Shown here piece after piece: positions 12,848 through 24,799 of a stretch of DNA of 64,000 bases. Under the pieces are notes generated by a model. The model made no database searches. It had not been told where the DNA came from and saw only the letters and a program-made list of their open reading frames with translations. Positions within the stretch are counted from its first letter, which is position 1. Each line of letters begins with the position of its first letter. The stretch comes from Paralichthys olivaceus (Eukaryota > Chordata > Actinopteri > Pleuronectiformes > Paralichthyidae): the NCBI RefSeq assembly GCF_024713975.1, contig NC_091106.1, positions 12,875,001 to 12,939,000 of the forward strand, read 5' to 3'. The position numbers and the translations under genes are program-made.

Positions 12848-15239
12848 TCATACAGGCATCAGGTCCTTTTTAATTGGTAAGATGTCCCACGTCAACCCAT
12901 CACCATGTGGAGCATGTCCAGATGGAAGGAGAACACGAGTAACCCAGTGACTAGAGACAAAGGATGGAGCAAATCAAAGGTAAGAAGAACTTTTACATTG
13001 TTCATAGATCATTTCAGGCAACATCAACAGAATATCTCTAAAAACATCAGAAAAACACACCTTGTCTTCTCCACGCCGAGGAAGATTTTCCAGTTATTCA
13101 GCCTGCCGTAGTTGAAAGGGTTTTTGTATACCTTGAAGACCAGTTACAAGAAAACAATATGAGTAATTAAATCTTTGTTATGTTTTACACATTTCCTTTA
13201 ATTGAGGATTTCATAAATATACACCCCAACTTATCCCAAGAATGATTTGAAAACTTTATCTAACATAATTACCCTTCCCCGTTTTGTCATTCGCTTTGTT
13301 TCTTTGCTGTTGATGTGTCTTTCGATGCTGGTCTCTCCTCTGGATATGAGAACTGCATGCCAAAATGTCAGAGCTCCTAGGGCCACTCCCACTGTGCTGC
13401 AAGAACACAAGACACTTATTTGATCCGTTGCCAAGGTAATAAAAGCCAACAACCCCTTTCACACTTCCACACAAGGTTTGTGATTTATGGGACACTGTGT
13501 GGACTTAACATGAGAGAAATCATGGTGGAATATGGAATATGTACAAAAGTGTCTTATCTGTGTCTTATCTACTGAACAACATGAAACCTGCTTAGCTTGT
13601 TGTATGTATTAGGTAACATTGGGTGGCATGGTTTTATAAATTGCAAGTGACAACTTGTAGATTTTACCTGGTAAGAACCCACATGTAGATGATGCTCTTA
13701 TTAATCATCTTTTCCTTAAAAGTGTACTGTGGTGCAGGTGTCTGATAGTTGGTCTTGAAAAAATGAAAAGAGGAAATGTTAGACAGTGATAATAAACAAA
13801 GACAACAGTAGTTGCATTGTATGAGTATTTTGAGACTGTACCTGGCCAGGGGGGAGCAGCCCTATAAGAGGTCCCATCCCTGTTACTGGTACCCCTGGCT
13901 TTTCCATATCCAAATGCTTAAAGCGCTAATGGAACAGCCCGAATAAACCCAAAAGTTGAAGACAGAAACATGAGATGTTAGTCAGTCAGGTAACATTTAA
14001 GCCCTACAGAGAGAGACACCTGACACGGAGGAAAAGTCACCGAAAAACCCAGACAAGAACAAATTTAAAAGCAGCCCTGCGGCCAACATCAGTCTCACAG
14101 TGTGCTGTCAGTCAGAGCCTCTCACCTCAATGGCATTGTACGCATCCAGGAACAGGTTCCTGCCACTGACGCTACAGTAAACACAGCCAAGTGTCATGAA
14201 GAGACAGAAGGAGAAGAAGTAACGGTGATTAAAATGACCCACGCAGTTATTTAACCACGCTGAGATGCTGACATTAAGGCAAACCACCATCTGTTTATTC
14301 ACTGTCGAGTTCTATGACTTCTGATTCAACAAAATTGATAATAAGTGCAAAGGATACGACAATGATGGTCCATTTTCAGAATGCACCTACAGAGGGAAGA
14401 GAGAATTTCAGTTTGATACTTAAAAAGACAAAGCGATTTTTCTCTCCTCTGTTAACAGACTATCTATAATTATAGTACCCTAAGTGCATGTGGAGCCTCT
14501 CCAAGGACAAATCACTCCCCGATAAAGAAATTATAGAAGAAAAGAAAAATGACTCACCTGTTACAGATACCACAGTGGTGGGTTCTTGCTGGTTTGGGCA
14601 TGATGCACTTTTTGCAGACTGCCACAAATGGACTGTCATTTTTTTCCTGGTAAAAAGGTAAATGTAGGTTTAGTTTAAGCCCATTTAGAAAAGTTATTTG
14701 CGCTTCTGCTAAAAAGTGAAGTTGACGGCTTACAGTGGGGAGGAACCCGGGTGAGGTCTTGGCAGATTTGTAGTAGTGGAAAGCAATCATGACGAGATTC
14801 CAATGTCCATAACAAATGTGCCAAGCGATCCATGGAGGGGAGTACGTGTTGAGGACCAGAGGCAGTAGAACCATATAGGCTATCACCAGGATGGAGCTGG
14901 TCAGTATCACCACCAGACAAACAAACACCTTCCAGACAGAGACAGTTAACCACACAAACATTCCTGTAACTAATCAAATGAGCACATAAACAAACACAAA
15001 CTTACTGTGCCAAACCAGCGGGTGACATAATCCACAGTCCAAAACACTGGCTCAAAGACTGAGTCGAACACCACATCTGAGTCAGTGAGAGAGTTAAAGC
15101 AAAGTGACTGCACCAGCAGTCGTAGGTAGGCCCATGTTTCCCTGATCCATGGGGGCAGCCTGTTCTTTCCTCTCCTGGTGCAGGAGTGTGACCGTACAAA
15201 GCGCAGCAGGTGCAGCACAGAGATGGGACACCACCGCAT
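12848..15239 (-). CDS. zdhhc16: DHHC-type palmitoyltransferase 16 (ZDHHC16)
   Basis: ZDHHC16 (Aph2) is a multi-pass palmitoyl-acyltransferase of the ER/Golgi membranes (family knowledge). Exons on the minus strand are 15006-15239, 14734-14928, 14558-14646, 14358-14386, 14126-14259, 13842-13925, 13668-13753, 13273-13396, 13061-13131 and 12848-12950; they sum to 1149 nt, or 382 residues (human 377). The zinc-binding cysteine-rich domain is at residues 154-191: CKKC, PARTHHCGIC, then DHHC at 179-182, with C182 the expected catalytic cysteine, and NNCVGHFNHRYFF after it. A hydrophobic segment with VCLVVILTSSILVIAYMVLL precedes it; FFSFCLFMTLGCVY and GVALGALTFWHAVLI follow it. A 29-nt micro-exon (14358-14386) encodes the CILKMDHHC part of the motif. 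The C-terminus ends DILPIKKDLMPV. A second in-frame start is possible at the end of a non-coding-looking exon at 15514-15516. Confidence 0.95.
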
Positions 15240-15513
15240 ACTGCATCTGTAACAAACACGCACCTGCAGGAAAAATGAGAGAGAGTAAACAAAAGACTCT
15301 CACAGCGAAGTTAAAAGACATGCAACTCCGAAAATATTAGTATTAGTAGTAATAGTAGTTCTGTTTTGATTAACTGTGAATCTGTCAAGACTCATTACTT
15401 TATTGTCATATCAAAGGAGTTGACTGGAATGTGTCTCTGCGAGCTAAACCGAACACAGACATGAAAACACACAATCCTTTCACCTGCAGCCGAGTACTTT
15501 ATATCAAACTTAC

Positions 15514-16150
15514 CATTTGAGAGTCAGTCAACTTGGATGTTCATTTTTGTTAGCTAAGTTGTTCTCTCCATTATCAGCTAACACTTAAACTCCACGAGGT
15601 TCGTTTACAGTTTAACAGACACACACAAAGAAGCCTGGTGAGGAAACTGAAATTACAGAGAGGTGCTGTGTTCTGGAACAAAGTCTGAAACATGCATCCT
15701 GTCTCTCTACATTCCGGACAGGGTGGGGCAGCAGGGTGGAGTCTGGGTGCAGGTAGGTGAGACACCACAGGTTGGATCAGCGGGCAGAGCTCCGGACAGA
15801 AGTTGACTCTTTGGAGCATCAGCAGCATTTAGCTTCCCTCCATCAGACTCTGACTGGTTCACAGACTCGTAGAGGACAGTTAGCTGTAGCTGCAGCCCCG
15901 TGAAAACCTTGACATTTAATGCAGCCATCACACCCGGAGCTGTGGATCGTCTCTCTGCATCGCGACCCTCCTAAATCTCTTTTGTTTGGATGTCATCCGA
16001 GGTTTTAACACCCGACGCTGCGGCGCGTTTCTTCACATTTGATTGGATTTCAGGGTTATTTCTGATAATACTTACTGTTCTATAAAAGCCAGACACCCAC
16101 AGACAGCAACCCTCCGGTCGACATTTCCAAAAGGAGGTAAAAACTGGATT
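15514..16150 (-). other. zdhhc16: zdhhc16 upstream exon ending at a GTAAGT donor, with 5' UTR
   Basis: On the minus strand a strong donor, ATG|GTAAGTTTG, ends an exon at 15514, and the matching acceptor TTTTTCCTGCAG precedes base 15263. Joining them places the exon-terminal ATG in frame with the zdhhc16 coding sequence, 10 codons upstream of the start chosen at 15239. The 5' limit of this exon (transcription start) is not visible and is given only roughly. Confidence 0.5.
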
Positions 16151-16544
16151 TATTCCCTCATTTTAGCGAAGAGCAGCAGGACCTGCTCTCCTCTGACAGC
16201 GAACTGGTCCTGATCCCGGAGATGATGCGCATGCGCGGGGGCGAGAGGCGCAAGGCATCATGGTACTCCGAGTCCGGAAACATATAACGATTCATTTCTC
16301 GACTATCTACCTTCATTTTACACTGTAATAAATATCTACACTTAATTCTACACAAAGATGTTTGTGTGTATGTGTCGTTTACCTTTATTGAAGTTGAATA
16401 ACCTGCTGTCAGCGACTCTGGCCCTAGGAATTGTGGGACTTGTGGTTCCACCACGGAGCGGCTGTGCTAGCTTCACTTGCTCTGCAGTGTGCTCGCCATG
16501 TGGACTCTGGAGTAAACAGGCTCCTCGTGTTAGGTTTGGTCATC
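16151..16544. promoter_or_regulatory. Divergent zdhhc16/mettl18 promoter with a perfect NRF1 palindrome
   Basis: The two genes point away from each other, with about 1.3 kb between their coding starts. TGCGCATGCGCG at 16226-16237 matches the NRF1 consensus YGCGCAYGCGCR completely, and the surrounding bases are CpG-rich with no TATA box. NRF1-driven divergent promoters are typical of housekeeping genes (established). That this site drives both genes is inferred from position. Confidence 0.6.
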
Positions 16545-18992
16545 ATGTCATTTTGCTTTAACTTCGACGTCCCGACACAAAGTGTAAACTCGGACGAAGC
16601 GCGTGGACTCGACTCGCAAAACGGCAAGAAAGCCAATGCTGCTCCAACTGTAAGTCATGTTAGTCCAGTAATAATGTAGGTTAACTCAACATACTCGAAA
16701 CTGTAGGGGGTGATGTCAGATTGCAGTTTTCAGACTAATGCTAACTTGCTGCTGTTATTGGACAGATTATGCACAGACAGGGCCGTGTGTGAATCCGTGA
16801 GGTCTGGGGGCTGGAGAGGAGGAACAGGATCCTCGGTGTGTCTGTGGGGTTTTTACTGTAACAGCTTAATGATTGTAGAACCAACAACACTGCCATTTTT
16901 ATTCACAATGGAAAATATCAATCCACAAGTCAGATGAGGAGAGCATAAAAAAAACACCCAAATAATAATGTGATTTTACATATATACGTGCATAGTATAT
17001 GGACTACATCTCTAAACTTGCTTATCCTATCTAATGGTATAGAAATAAACCATGGTGCAAAGTAAAATTGACAAGAATTTATATTTTAAAAGATTCAGTG
17101 ACAGATGACTTGATTTGATATGTCAAGTGTTGGTGAGAAAACACAAGAACTAAAAGTAATTACTGAACTCAGTGATGAAGTAGGTTTCTGTATGTTCAAC
17201 TTGTATTCATTAATATTTCTTTTTTTTACTCTAAAATCTAGAATACATTTTTCTTTCTCCAAGTCTAAACACAGACCTGTGTTCTGGTCCAAGCATTTTG
17301 AGTCGCCTCTCAAATGGAACGCGGAGAGAAATCACGGGCACACACACACACACAGGTCACATATGCAGAGCATCTAAAAATTTTCCACTGTATGAGTAAT
17401 TCCATTTCTGTTTGTCAACAATGAAAATTCTCCTGTTCATTTAACCACTAGAGCACGTAGGTTGACAGGCTCCGTACCAGCATTGACATCACAGCGCCCT
17501 CATGTCAATAGAGTCATTATGGAAATCATACATGTCCACATTGATGGTTTATGACTGTACCAACTGTTATTGTACGTCAGACCGCAAAGTACATAAGAAT
17601 GTGATGAATTTGTCATTTGACCTTTTTTATCTATACTGTTATGGTCTGGTATAGAGGTGTAAGAAAATTGAGTGACTATTAAATACATATAACAAAGTGA
17701 GGGAGATTGTCTGTAGAAGCTTTAAAGTAAGTAACAGTTCAGGTCTGCATGGTTATAGTTCATTTAACCTCACAACTTTCATTTACTTGAAATATGAATT
17801 TGGAACCTTTTTACTAATTTTTACGTAGTATGTTTAAACATAACTTGTTATCATTGTTGTATTGTTATACATTTTTGTTTATATAGTTTTATTAGTTACT
17901 AAAAGTTTAAAGTAGGTCTAAGTAAAATTGTATGTGAAGTAAAAGTTTTAATATTCATTTTTAATTGTTTTAATAAAATGGTGTGTATTTTGCAGCACAA
18001 ACCCTCAATACTGTATTTTTCAGAACCAGGACAATACCAAACCAGCAGAGCCACTAAAAGAGGCCAAAGAGCACCTTCTACCATCTGACCCACAGTTCCT
18101 CCTTGTGGACGCTGTCCCTGAAACACTCACTATCGGAACTCTTCCTCCTCTCCACTTCCTCAATGAGACTGTTTTCGAGAAGACGGCCTCAGAACGAGAG
18201 GACGATGAGAATATCCTCTCTCGCACTGTGGAGCAGAGGTCTGATCTCATCTCCGGTGTGTACGAGGGAGGGCTGAAGGTGTGGGAGTGCACTTATGACC
18301 TCCTGGAGCTCATGGAGAGAGATGGAGAGACCTTTGAGAAGAAGGCCGTTTTAGATTTGGGCTGTGGTGCAGGGCTGTTGGGGATATTAGCTCTGAAGAG
18401 AGGAGCCAGGTACATCCACTTTCAAGATTATAACAGCACAGTTATTGAACAGCTCACAGTGCCTAATGTAATACTTAACTGCCAGGAGGATGATGACATA
18501 GAGAGTGATGATGACAAAGAAGGGAGGGGCAAAGGAAAGTTACAAGAGGAAGAAAGTTGTAAGAAGACATTGAAAGAGAAAGAAGCATTAAAAGATGGCA
18601 GCACGCCTCCAAAGAAAAAAGCCATAGACTTATCTCAGCACCCTCTTTTATCACGGTGTCGTTTTTTCTCTGGTGACTGGAGTACGTTTCTTTATTTGGT
18701 TCTAAAGGCCAGCCCACAACCCAAATATGATATCATATTCACCTCAGAGACAATCTACAATACTGCTTACTACCCCACTCTCCACGAGACCCTCCACAAA
18801 CTGCTAGCACCAGATGGACTCGTCTACCTCGCCACCAAATCCCACTACTTTGGTGTAGGTGGCGGACTCCACCTGTTTGAGACATTTGTGGAGCAGAGGG
18901 GGACTTTCTCTGTGGATCACCTGTGGGATGGGGAGGAAGGACTTCAGAGACACGTAGTAGTCCTGCGTTTTAAAAAACCAAAAGATACTTGA
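16545..18992 (+). CDS. mettl18: METTL18-like histidine N-methyltransferase
   Basis: METTL18 methylates a histidine of ribosomal protein uL3 using S-adenosylmethionine (established for the human enzyme). There are two coding exons, 16545-16649 and 18024-18992, joined in phase 0 (GTAAGT donor, TTTTTCAG acceptor); total 1074 nt, 357 residues (human 372). The start is chosen because MSFCFNFDVPT matches the human N-terminus MTFQFNF. The SAM-binding glycine motif VLDLGCGAG is at residues 144-152, preceded by SDLISGVYEGGLKVWEC. Later conserved blocks are RCRFFSGDWS, DIIFTSETIYN and KSHYFGVGGGLHLFE. A lysine/glutamate/aspartate-rich insertion at about residues 180-220 is longer than the same stretch in the human protein and is probably disordered. 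The 1.4-kb intron shows nothing recognisable. Only 28 bases separate the stop from a MITE. Confidence 0.95.
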
Positions 18993-19020
18993 ATAAGGTG
19001 TTTGAGAACCTTATGTTCTG

Positions 19021-19541
19021 TTAACCCGTTAAGACCTAAGATGTTCTCCAAAACCGAAGCATTGTTTCAAAACCACCTTGTAAAATCTTAGGAGCTTACA
19101 GGATTGCAAATGTCTATGAAGACCTATTTCTCAGGCAGATAGAGACATGAAATAAAAACATTTGGCTGTTGTTGCAAAACCATTGTCCTTTCCTTAGACT
19201 TTGTGAACAGGTTTTGAAAAAAAAATAAAGAAGGCAAACTCTTCCGAGCTAGCCCCTCTTGTTCCTCCTCCTCAAACACGTCTTTTACTGACTGAGCCTT
19301 GGTCCGTGGATCACAAGTAACGTCTACTTTAATATTTTTTTGCCGGCTTAGAGCGCTAACAAGCTACTTTACATATAATGCATTTCGACTCTCCCATGAG
19401 CATTTCAGCGAATTATGATGTATTTCGTTCGACACATGTTTTAAACTATGCCGTTGTGGATGAGACGCTGCAAGAGAGACATACCCAAATGGCCTTAAAG
19501 GTATATACATGCATAAACTGCATCTGTTCTAAATGGGTTAA
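19021..19541. mobile_element. piggyBac-like MITE with TTAA target duplication
   Basis: TTAA occurs at both ends (19021-19024 and 19538-19541). Inside it the left end reads CCCGTTAAGACC and the right end, reverse-complemented, reads CCCATTTAGAAC: short imperfect terminal inverted repeats starting CCC, as expected of the piggyBac superfamily. The roughly 513-bp interior has no transposase coding, so it is non-autonomous. It contains AATAAA at 19151-19156 and 19224-19229 on the plus strand, the first poly(A) signals behind the mettl18 stop. Confidence 0.7.
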
Positions 19542-20880
19542 TGGATTTATTGTTGTAGAGTTCAATAATTTTCATGAGAGCTTAATAAAATGATCAGAAT
19601 TGTTTCCCAGTCCTCAATTTAATGCTTGTATGTTTTATGTTACAGCAACATTGTCAGAACATGGAATAGCTGTAATAAAAAAAATCAGTTTCATCTCCTA
19701 TTTGCTCTCTGGTTACCTCCACCTTCTTTTACTTCCTATATAGACATTTGAATATCTCTGCTAGTAACTGAAGTGCAGTTGAAAGGGACTGTTACAGGTC
19801 TTTAGATGCACAGGGAGGAAAGAAAGGAAATGGGCTCAGTGACCTTTGCGAGTGATTTCCCCAGTGTTCAAACAGCAGCATGAAAGCCAGGCTTGTTTCT
19901 GAAGTCTGGCGTAAAATGTCAATTGCAACTTATCCCACCAGCCCAAGGATGGAGTTTGAAAGTGGATTCTGTAGTAAGTGCACATCAATGGTGGGACTCT
20001 ATGGGGTCTCTGTATCTTCTTATTTTTAGTCCGCTTGATCCTTTCGGTTTTTACTTCCAGTTAAATTTAGTACGTAATCTAAAGTGTTCCAACACAAAAA
20101 GTCATCACATGAGGATGGACACGTCCTGGAAATATGCACATTGAAATACCAGAACTATGCTGTAAGTATTTCAATGCTGTAGTGAATCCCCATTTCAAGG
20201 AAATCTATTGAAATACTCTGACAGGGATTTTTTTGGAGGAAGTATAAATCATGTCCAGGGGAGTTCCTCATACATGAATTGGTAAAGGGAATGAGGAAAT
20301 CAGTGGGTTTTTTATGCCGTAAAAAATACACATAATACATGTTTTCTACTTCAATTATCGAGTCAAACTGTTTGAATATTACTCTGTGCTGCCTTGTGTA
20401 AAAGCTGTGGTTTTACGCTGTTGATCCATCCTGCCATGTCCATGTGACTGAACAAGATCAGTGTCACATCCCTGTCACGTTGGACTATGAACACAAGACA
20501 AATAAAGTTATTTTAGGAAGGTTTTTTTGTCGATAAAACACTCTTATCACACCTGAATAATGACGACTGCAACCACACAAATACTCTCATTAATCAGTCT
20601 CATCCTAAACGTGCCCATGACGCAAGTGGTGCCCTTTTGATAAATAATATTTAACAAAGATAAAACTGTTTTCTAGGAAACCCTGTCACCAGTTCAAACA
20701 TGACTACAACACCCACAGCGTGGGGACAGAATTTCCTATTACAAGTGTAAATACACTGTTAAGTGTTACTTATTTCACTTTTGCGTACATACAAAGCATG
20801 TAACACAGTTTCTGTTTGCATATGCTCGCCCGGCAAACTTCCAATGTGTCTGCTTCGTCATCGCCTCTCATCTCGACAGC
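19542..20880. other. Spacer behind the mettl18 MITE
   Basis: A/T-rich sequence without recognisable coding exons, RNA genes or element ends. Short open frames here show no conserved motif and no splice context. Confidence 0.5.
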
Positions 20881-20895
20881 TGTTCATGGCCTGTG

Positions 20896-21175
20896 GGGGA
20901 ATTCCTGGTTCTTCGAGTAGACGCAGCCTTTCCCCCACTTACTTTATGGGAACAGGGGGCAGGGCCAGTCAGATGGTTTTCCTCAGAAACTATTATGTGT
21001 TGATTCATTGTGAGGGGGTGTGCTGCTCACTCCCACTGTTTCCTTGTTACTGGGAAGTGACACTCGGGCTTACCGTACAGAGGGAGTGTATGAAAAACAG
21101 AGGAGGGAGGGAGGGAGGCTTATGGGCGATATGAAAGGTGGTGGTATTTAAGGTTCTTTTGCTCTGAATGTCAGA
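20896..21175 (+). promoter_or_regulatory. Candidate pri-mir-146 promoter (NF-kB site and TATA-like box)
   Basis: GGGGAATTCC at 20896-20905 fits the NF-kB consensus GGGRNWYYCC exactly. TATTTAA at 21145-21151 is TATA-like and is followed 20-25 bases later by an initiator-like TCAGACA. A near-consensus GGGGAATTTC is at 21711-21720. Mammalian miR-146 genes are NF-kB induced (established); that this promoter drives the hairpin at 22.8 kb is inference from order and spacing. Confidence 0.5.
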
Positions 21176-22975
21176 CAGTGTGCTGTATCCCCACCCAGGA
21201 GCGGAAGGACTTGGGAGAGCGAGCTAAACATGCAGGTGAACTGGGGAGGGATGGCTTAAAGTGTCTCCATTCAGCTTGGAAAGACTGATTCTGTCGATTC
21301 AACGCCCTGAAACTGCTGGTTTGTTGAGATAGGACCGTTGAGGTGGGTTTAAAGTTTGAATCCAGTACAGCACAGACCAAGGAGGCCTTTATGATGAGAT
21401 GGATGAGTGGTACATCCAGGATCTGGAAACTCTTCAATGAATGACAAGGGTATGTATATTGGTGGAAAACTGTCTCAAACTGGTGAAATTGACATTCTTT
21501 TAAATAACTGCTAAATTGTCTGATATTTTGACACAAAACTACAATTTACATATTTTTAACAGTTTTAAGATGTGCTTTTTTTGGCAAGGGGTAGAATTGA
21601 GTTCTTCCAAATACCAACTTCGACATTTTCTGAGGACTCACAGTTTTATTCTGTTTGCCAGTCTGCTGTTTAATTCAGTGCAGGCTGAAATACATGGTTT
21701 ATATCCATGTGGGGAATTTCTCGTCTAGCAAGAGTCTGTAGAACTGGTTGTTTCCAAGTCCAACAGCCGGAAAGATAGTTTCCTGAATGTGTTCAGGTGT
21801 GGCCTTCATCAGAAAGTTCATTGTCCTGAATTGCATGTGTCCTAAAAGAATGTACTCTCCAACTGAGTAAACCACAGTGACTGAGATAACAATAAGGAAG
21901 TATCTCTCTCTTTCTCCCCCCTCCTCTCTGTATGTATATATATGTATATACTTTCGCCATAATAATGAAAGTAGAATGTATCCTTTAATTCAGTGGATGT
22001 TGGTTAATATCAAACTTAGTAGGGCTTGGAGATTCGTTGACTAAATGTATTCCAGTGATTACACCATCCCAAAGTTCTTTTCCTGGGAGTGTACTGTGAT
22101 AACTGATGAGTCATTTCATGCCTTGATCGGAGCACTATCAGCACCATGATCTGGTTCAGAGCTGCTTGCATCAGCCTGGTGGACAGACTTTCATTTCAGG
22201 GGTTGTGAAGCAATTCCAGGAATACTTAGATTAAGAAGACGGTGGAGCTCCTCAGATGACCCCGAGGAACTCTCCTCAGACTCGTTCTATAACCACAGAG
22301 CTAGAGCCACATATCAAAACTGCAGTTTGGAGGTTTGGTTTTCCACAATTTTGTTTCACTTAGAATAAAATGCCTCTCAATTTGTTGCCAATTTCAGAAA
22401 TGTAGATTTTTTAAATTAAATATCAACTGTAGTTAGTATGAGTATGAGTAATGACCTTTTGCTCAATCATCTTAAGATGGAAAGAAGTAGTGCTGATGAC
22501 GTCATCTCATCATCTGTTTTTCTTGAGAAACAGGGATGGATGTATCTGTCACACATCATATATCTTAAACCCACATTTGTTTTTAATCTCAATACATTTT
22601 ATGTTTCCTTATTTTTGTAGATTATTTAAATGTTTTTTTCCATTATTACATAGAAAAGGAGCTGAATTGAGAAATATACACAAAGTGACGTCTGTGTTGT
22701 GCTCAAGAGATAAAGATGTTTTTGGATTAAGAGTTTCCTGGGGACCACATTTTGATAAGTGCTCTACTATGAGAACTGAATTCCATAGATGGGGGCATCT
22801 GCAGGTGTCATCTATGGGCTTAGTTCTTTTGGTACGGTACTGGTTTGTCAGCCTAACTGCACAGCACGGATTGTTGACTTCATTGTTCATAATATTACTA
22901 TCTGTTAGTTCATTTGTCGACGTTCATGCTAATCATGTTGTATGTTGTCAATAAAGTTAATCAAAATTATTTATT
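21175..22975 (+). ncRNA. Putative pri-mir-146 transcript (two exons)
   Basis: A proposed non-coding transcription unit. It starts about 25 bases below the TATA-like box, has a GTATGT donor at 21450, a pyrimidine-rich acceptor ending TTTTTGTAG at 22620, the hairpin in exon 2, and AATAAA at 22950-22955 about 110 bases behind the hairpin. No open frame in it resembles a known protein. Each signal is visible; their assembly into one transcript is inferred and needs RNA evidence. Human MIR146A is likewise carried in a late exon of a spliced non-coding host transcript. Confidence 0.45.
22759..22840 (+). ncRNA. mir146: mir-146 precursor hairpin
   Basis: The 5p arm at 22770-22792 starts UGAGAACUGAAUUCCAUAGA and continues UGG, which I recall as the teleost miR-146a mature sequence; the seed GAGAACU is the miR-146 family seed. 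The 3p arm at 22810-22830 begins AUCUAUGGGCUUAGUUCU. The arms pair as AGAACT with AGTTCT and CCATAGATG with CATCTATGG, with an internal mismatch of a few bases between. The stem continues outward to 22759/22840 with G-U wobbles, and the loop is about 22792-22808. miR-146 represses TRAF6 and IRAK1 in a negative feedback on NF-kB signalling (established). It lies 2.3 kb upstream of sufu, matching the neighbourhood of mammalian MIR146B. Confidence 0.94.
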
Positions 22976-24780
22976 TCCTTTGTAATTTATTAACCCTCAC
23001 ATTTTATTCGGAATGTTGCTACATTAACATTGCAGCAGGAAATACAAGTTACCATGCTACATACTGAATCCACATGCATGTCTCATCTTTATGTAGTGTC
23101 ATAACATCCGTAGCCAGGGTGCCGGATGGTTGCTGGGTTCTCTATAAACAATATATAATCAAATATGAAAATCATCATCCTTTCCAATTACAACATAATG
23201 GTAATCTGGCAAAATTCCAACATACATCTACTTTTAAATGTTATTATACAGACTTTTATGAGAATATAACTCCTGTATCCTGTACCTGTAACACCACAGG
23301 TAAAAAGTAATTTGTGCAATGTACCCAGGACACTCCTGTCACCCTCTGTTAGCTCTACAACTGGATTACACTCTTTCCAATCTCCCCTAAGACTGTTTTC
23401 CCTCAGTCCAAACCCTGTTCTGGGACTGCAGCCATAATGGTTTAGGTGGAAATTAAGCCACGAGGACAAAGGTGCTGTGGCTGCTCAGTTAATACACATC
23501 TACCACATGGGTTAAAGAATAGCACAGGAGGAGGCCCATAGTGGTTAAATTCTTCACCATCATGGTTGAATGCTAATTATTTCGTGATAGCCAAAAAAGT
23601 ATTGAACTTTTCCCCTATTCTAGTATATAACAAATTAATATGTGTAAGAAAATCAAGTTATGAAGACACCCTGATGTCTGACAGGCAGGATTGAATTATC
23701 CTTTCAATGCACAAAACCATAGGATAATAAAAAAAGGCTGTGTTTACATGTTGTTGCTCTACTTATGAAAGATATCATGCAATGCCATGTTATCTCTTAT
23801 CAGGGAAGTAATGATTAAAAAAACAACTTCAAGTTCCTTACCTTTTTAAATCTCATGATAAGGGTCTGTTGACACATATTTCCATTTGTCCATAATAAAC
23901 ATATTTAATTGAACAAATTGATATTGATTCTTTGAAAACCCTGTGGGATAATAAATAATAAATCCTCATTATGTTTGATGAATATCCTCAAATGTCAACA
24001 TTAAAGATGTTGCAATGTGTTCCAATAATTAAGTAACTCATAATTTTACATAATGTTACATTGATTCTCAGGCAGATTTTGATTACAAGCTTTCACTCTA
24101 TATGAAATGTTATTCACTTTATGTGGAGGTTGGGCCCTTGTAACACATTTTACTTTTTGATGATATGTTTACTTTCAACTTGCAACACTAATAGTTGTTC
24201 ACACATTCATTAGAACACAAATTTATGAAACGATGACAATATGACAAAATAACTACTTGATAGAAAAGCTACAAAAATATCATTTTGATTGCAGTGGTAG
24301 AAAGTAACTAGATTTAAGTAATTAATTTATGTAAGTACAGTTTGGGGGGAACTTCACTGTGCTTGACTTTTAATTTCCTGGTTCATCAGATTTACAAAAA
24401 ACTATGACAGACTTTTACAGATTTAACAAAGTAGTTTAAAATTGTTCCACCTCAAACAAATAAAACATTAAAACCACACCTGAATTAATATAAATATTAT
24501 ATATATTTATATATATAAAGGACAATTTGAAAAGTGAAGAATACTTAAGATAGGCCACTTATACTACACATGCTGGTAAAATAGGCCTGCTACTATAGAT
24601 AATAGAAGTAGAAAACATTTAATTAAGGATTAAGTATTTTTTACATTAAATTGTGTTAACTGTACTTAATACCATACTTTAAATACTTCTTAAACAATTA
24701 GTTTGGCTCCTTGATCTTTTCTTTGAACTTCCATTTGGCTGCAGAAAATCTCACAAGTCGCTCTTCGTAAATACATCCTC
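22976..24780. other. A/T-rich spacer between mir-146 and sufu
   Basis: No coding exon, RNA gene or bounded element is recognised. A (TA)n-like stretch lies near 24495-24520. Confidence 0.5.
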
Positions 24781-24799
24781 CTTCTATTTGATTGACAGC

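Noticed and set aside
22451-22954. A 167-codon open frame on the plus strand
   Set aside because: It overlaps the mir-146 hairpin, has no recognisable domain and lies in A/T-rich sequence. Its length is compatible with chance.
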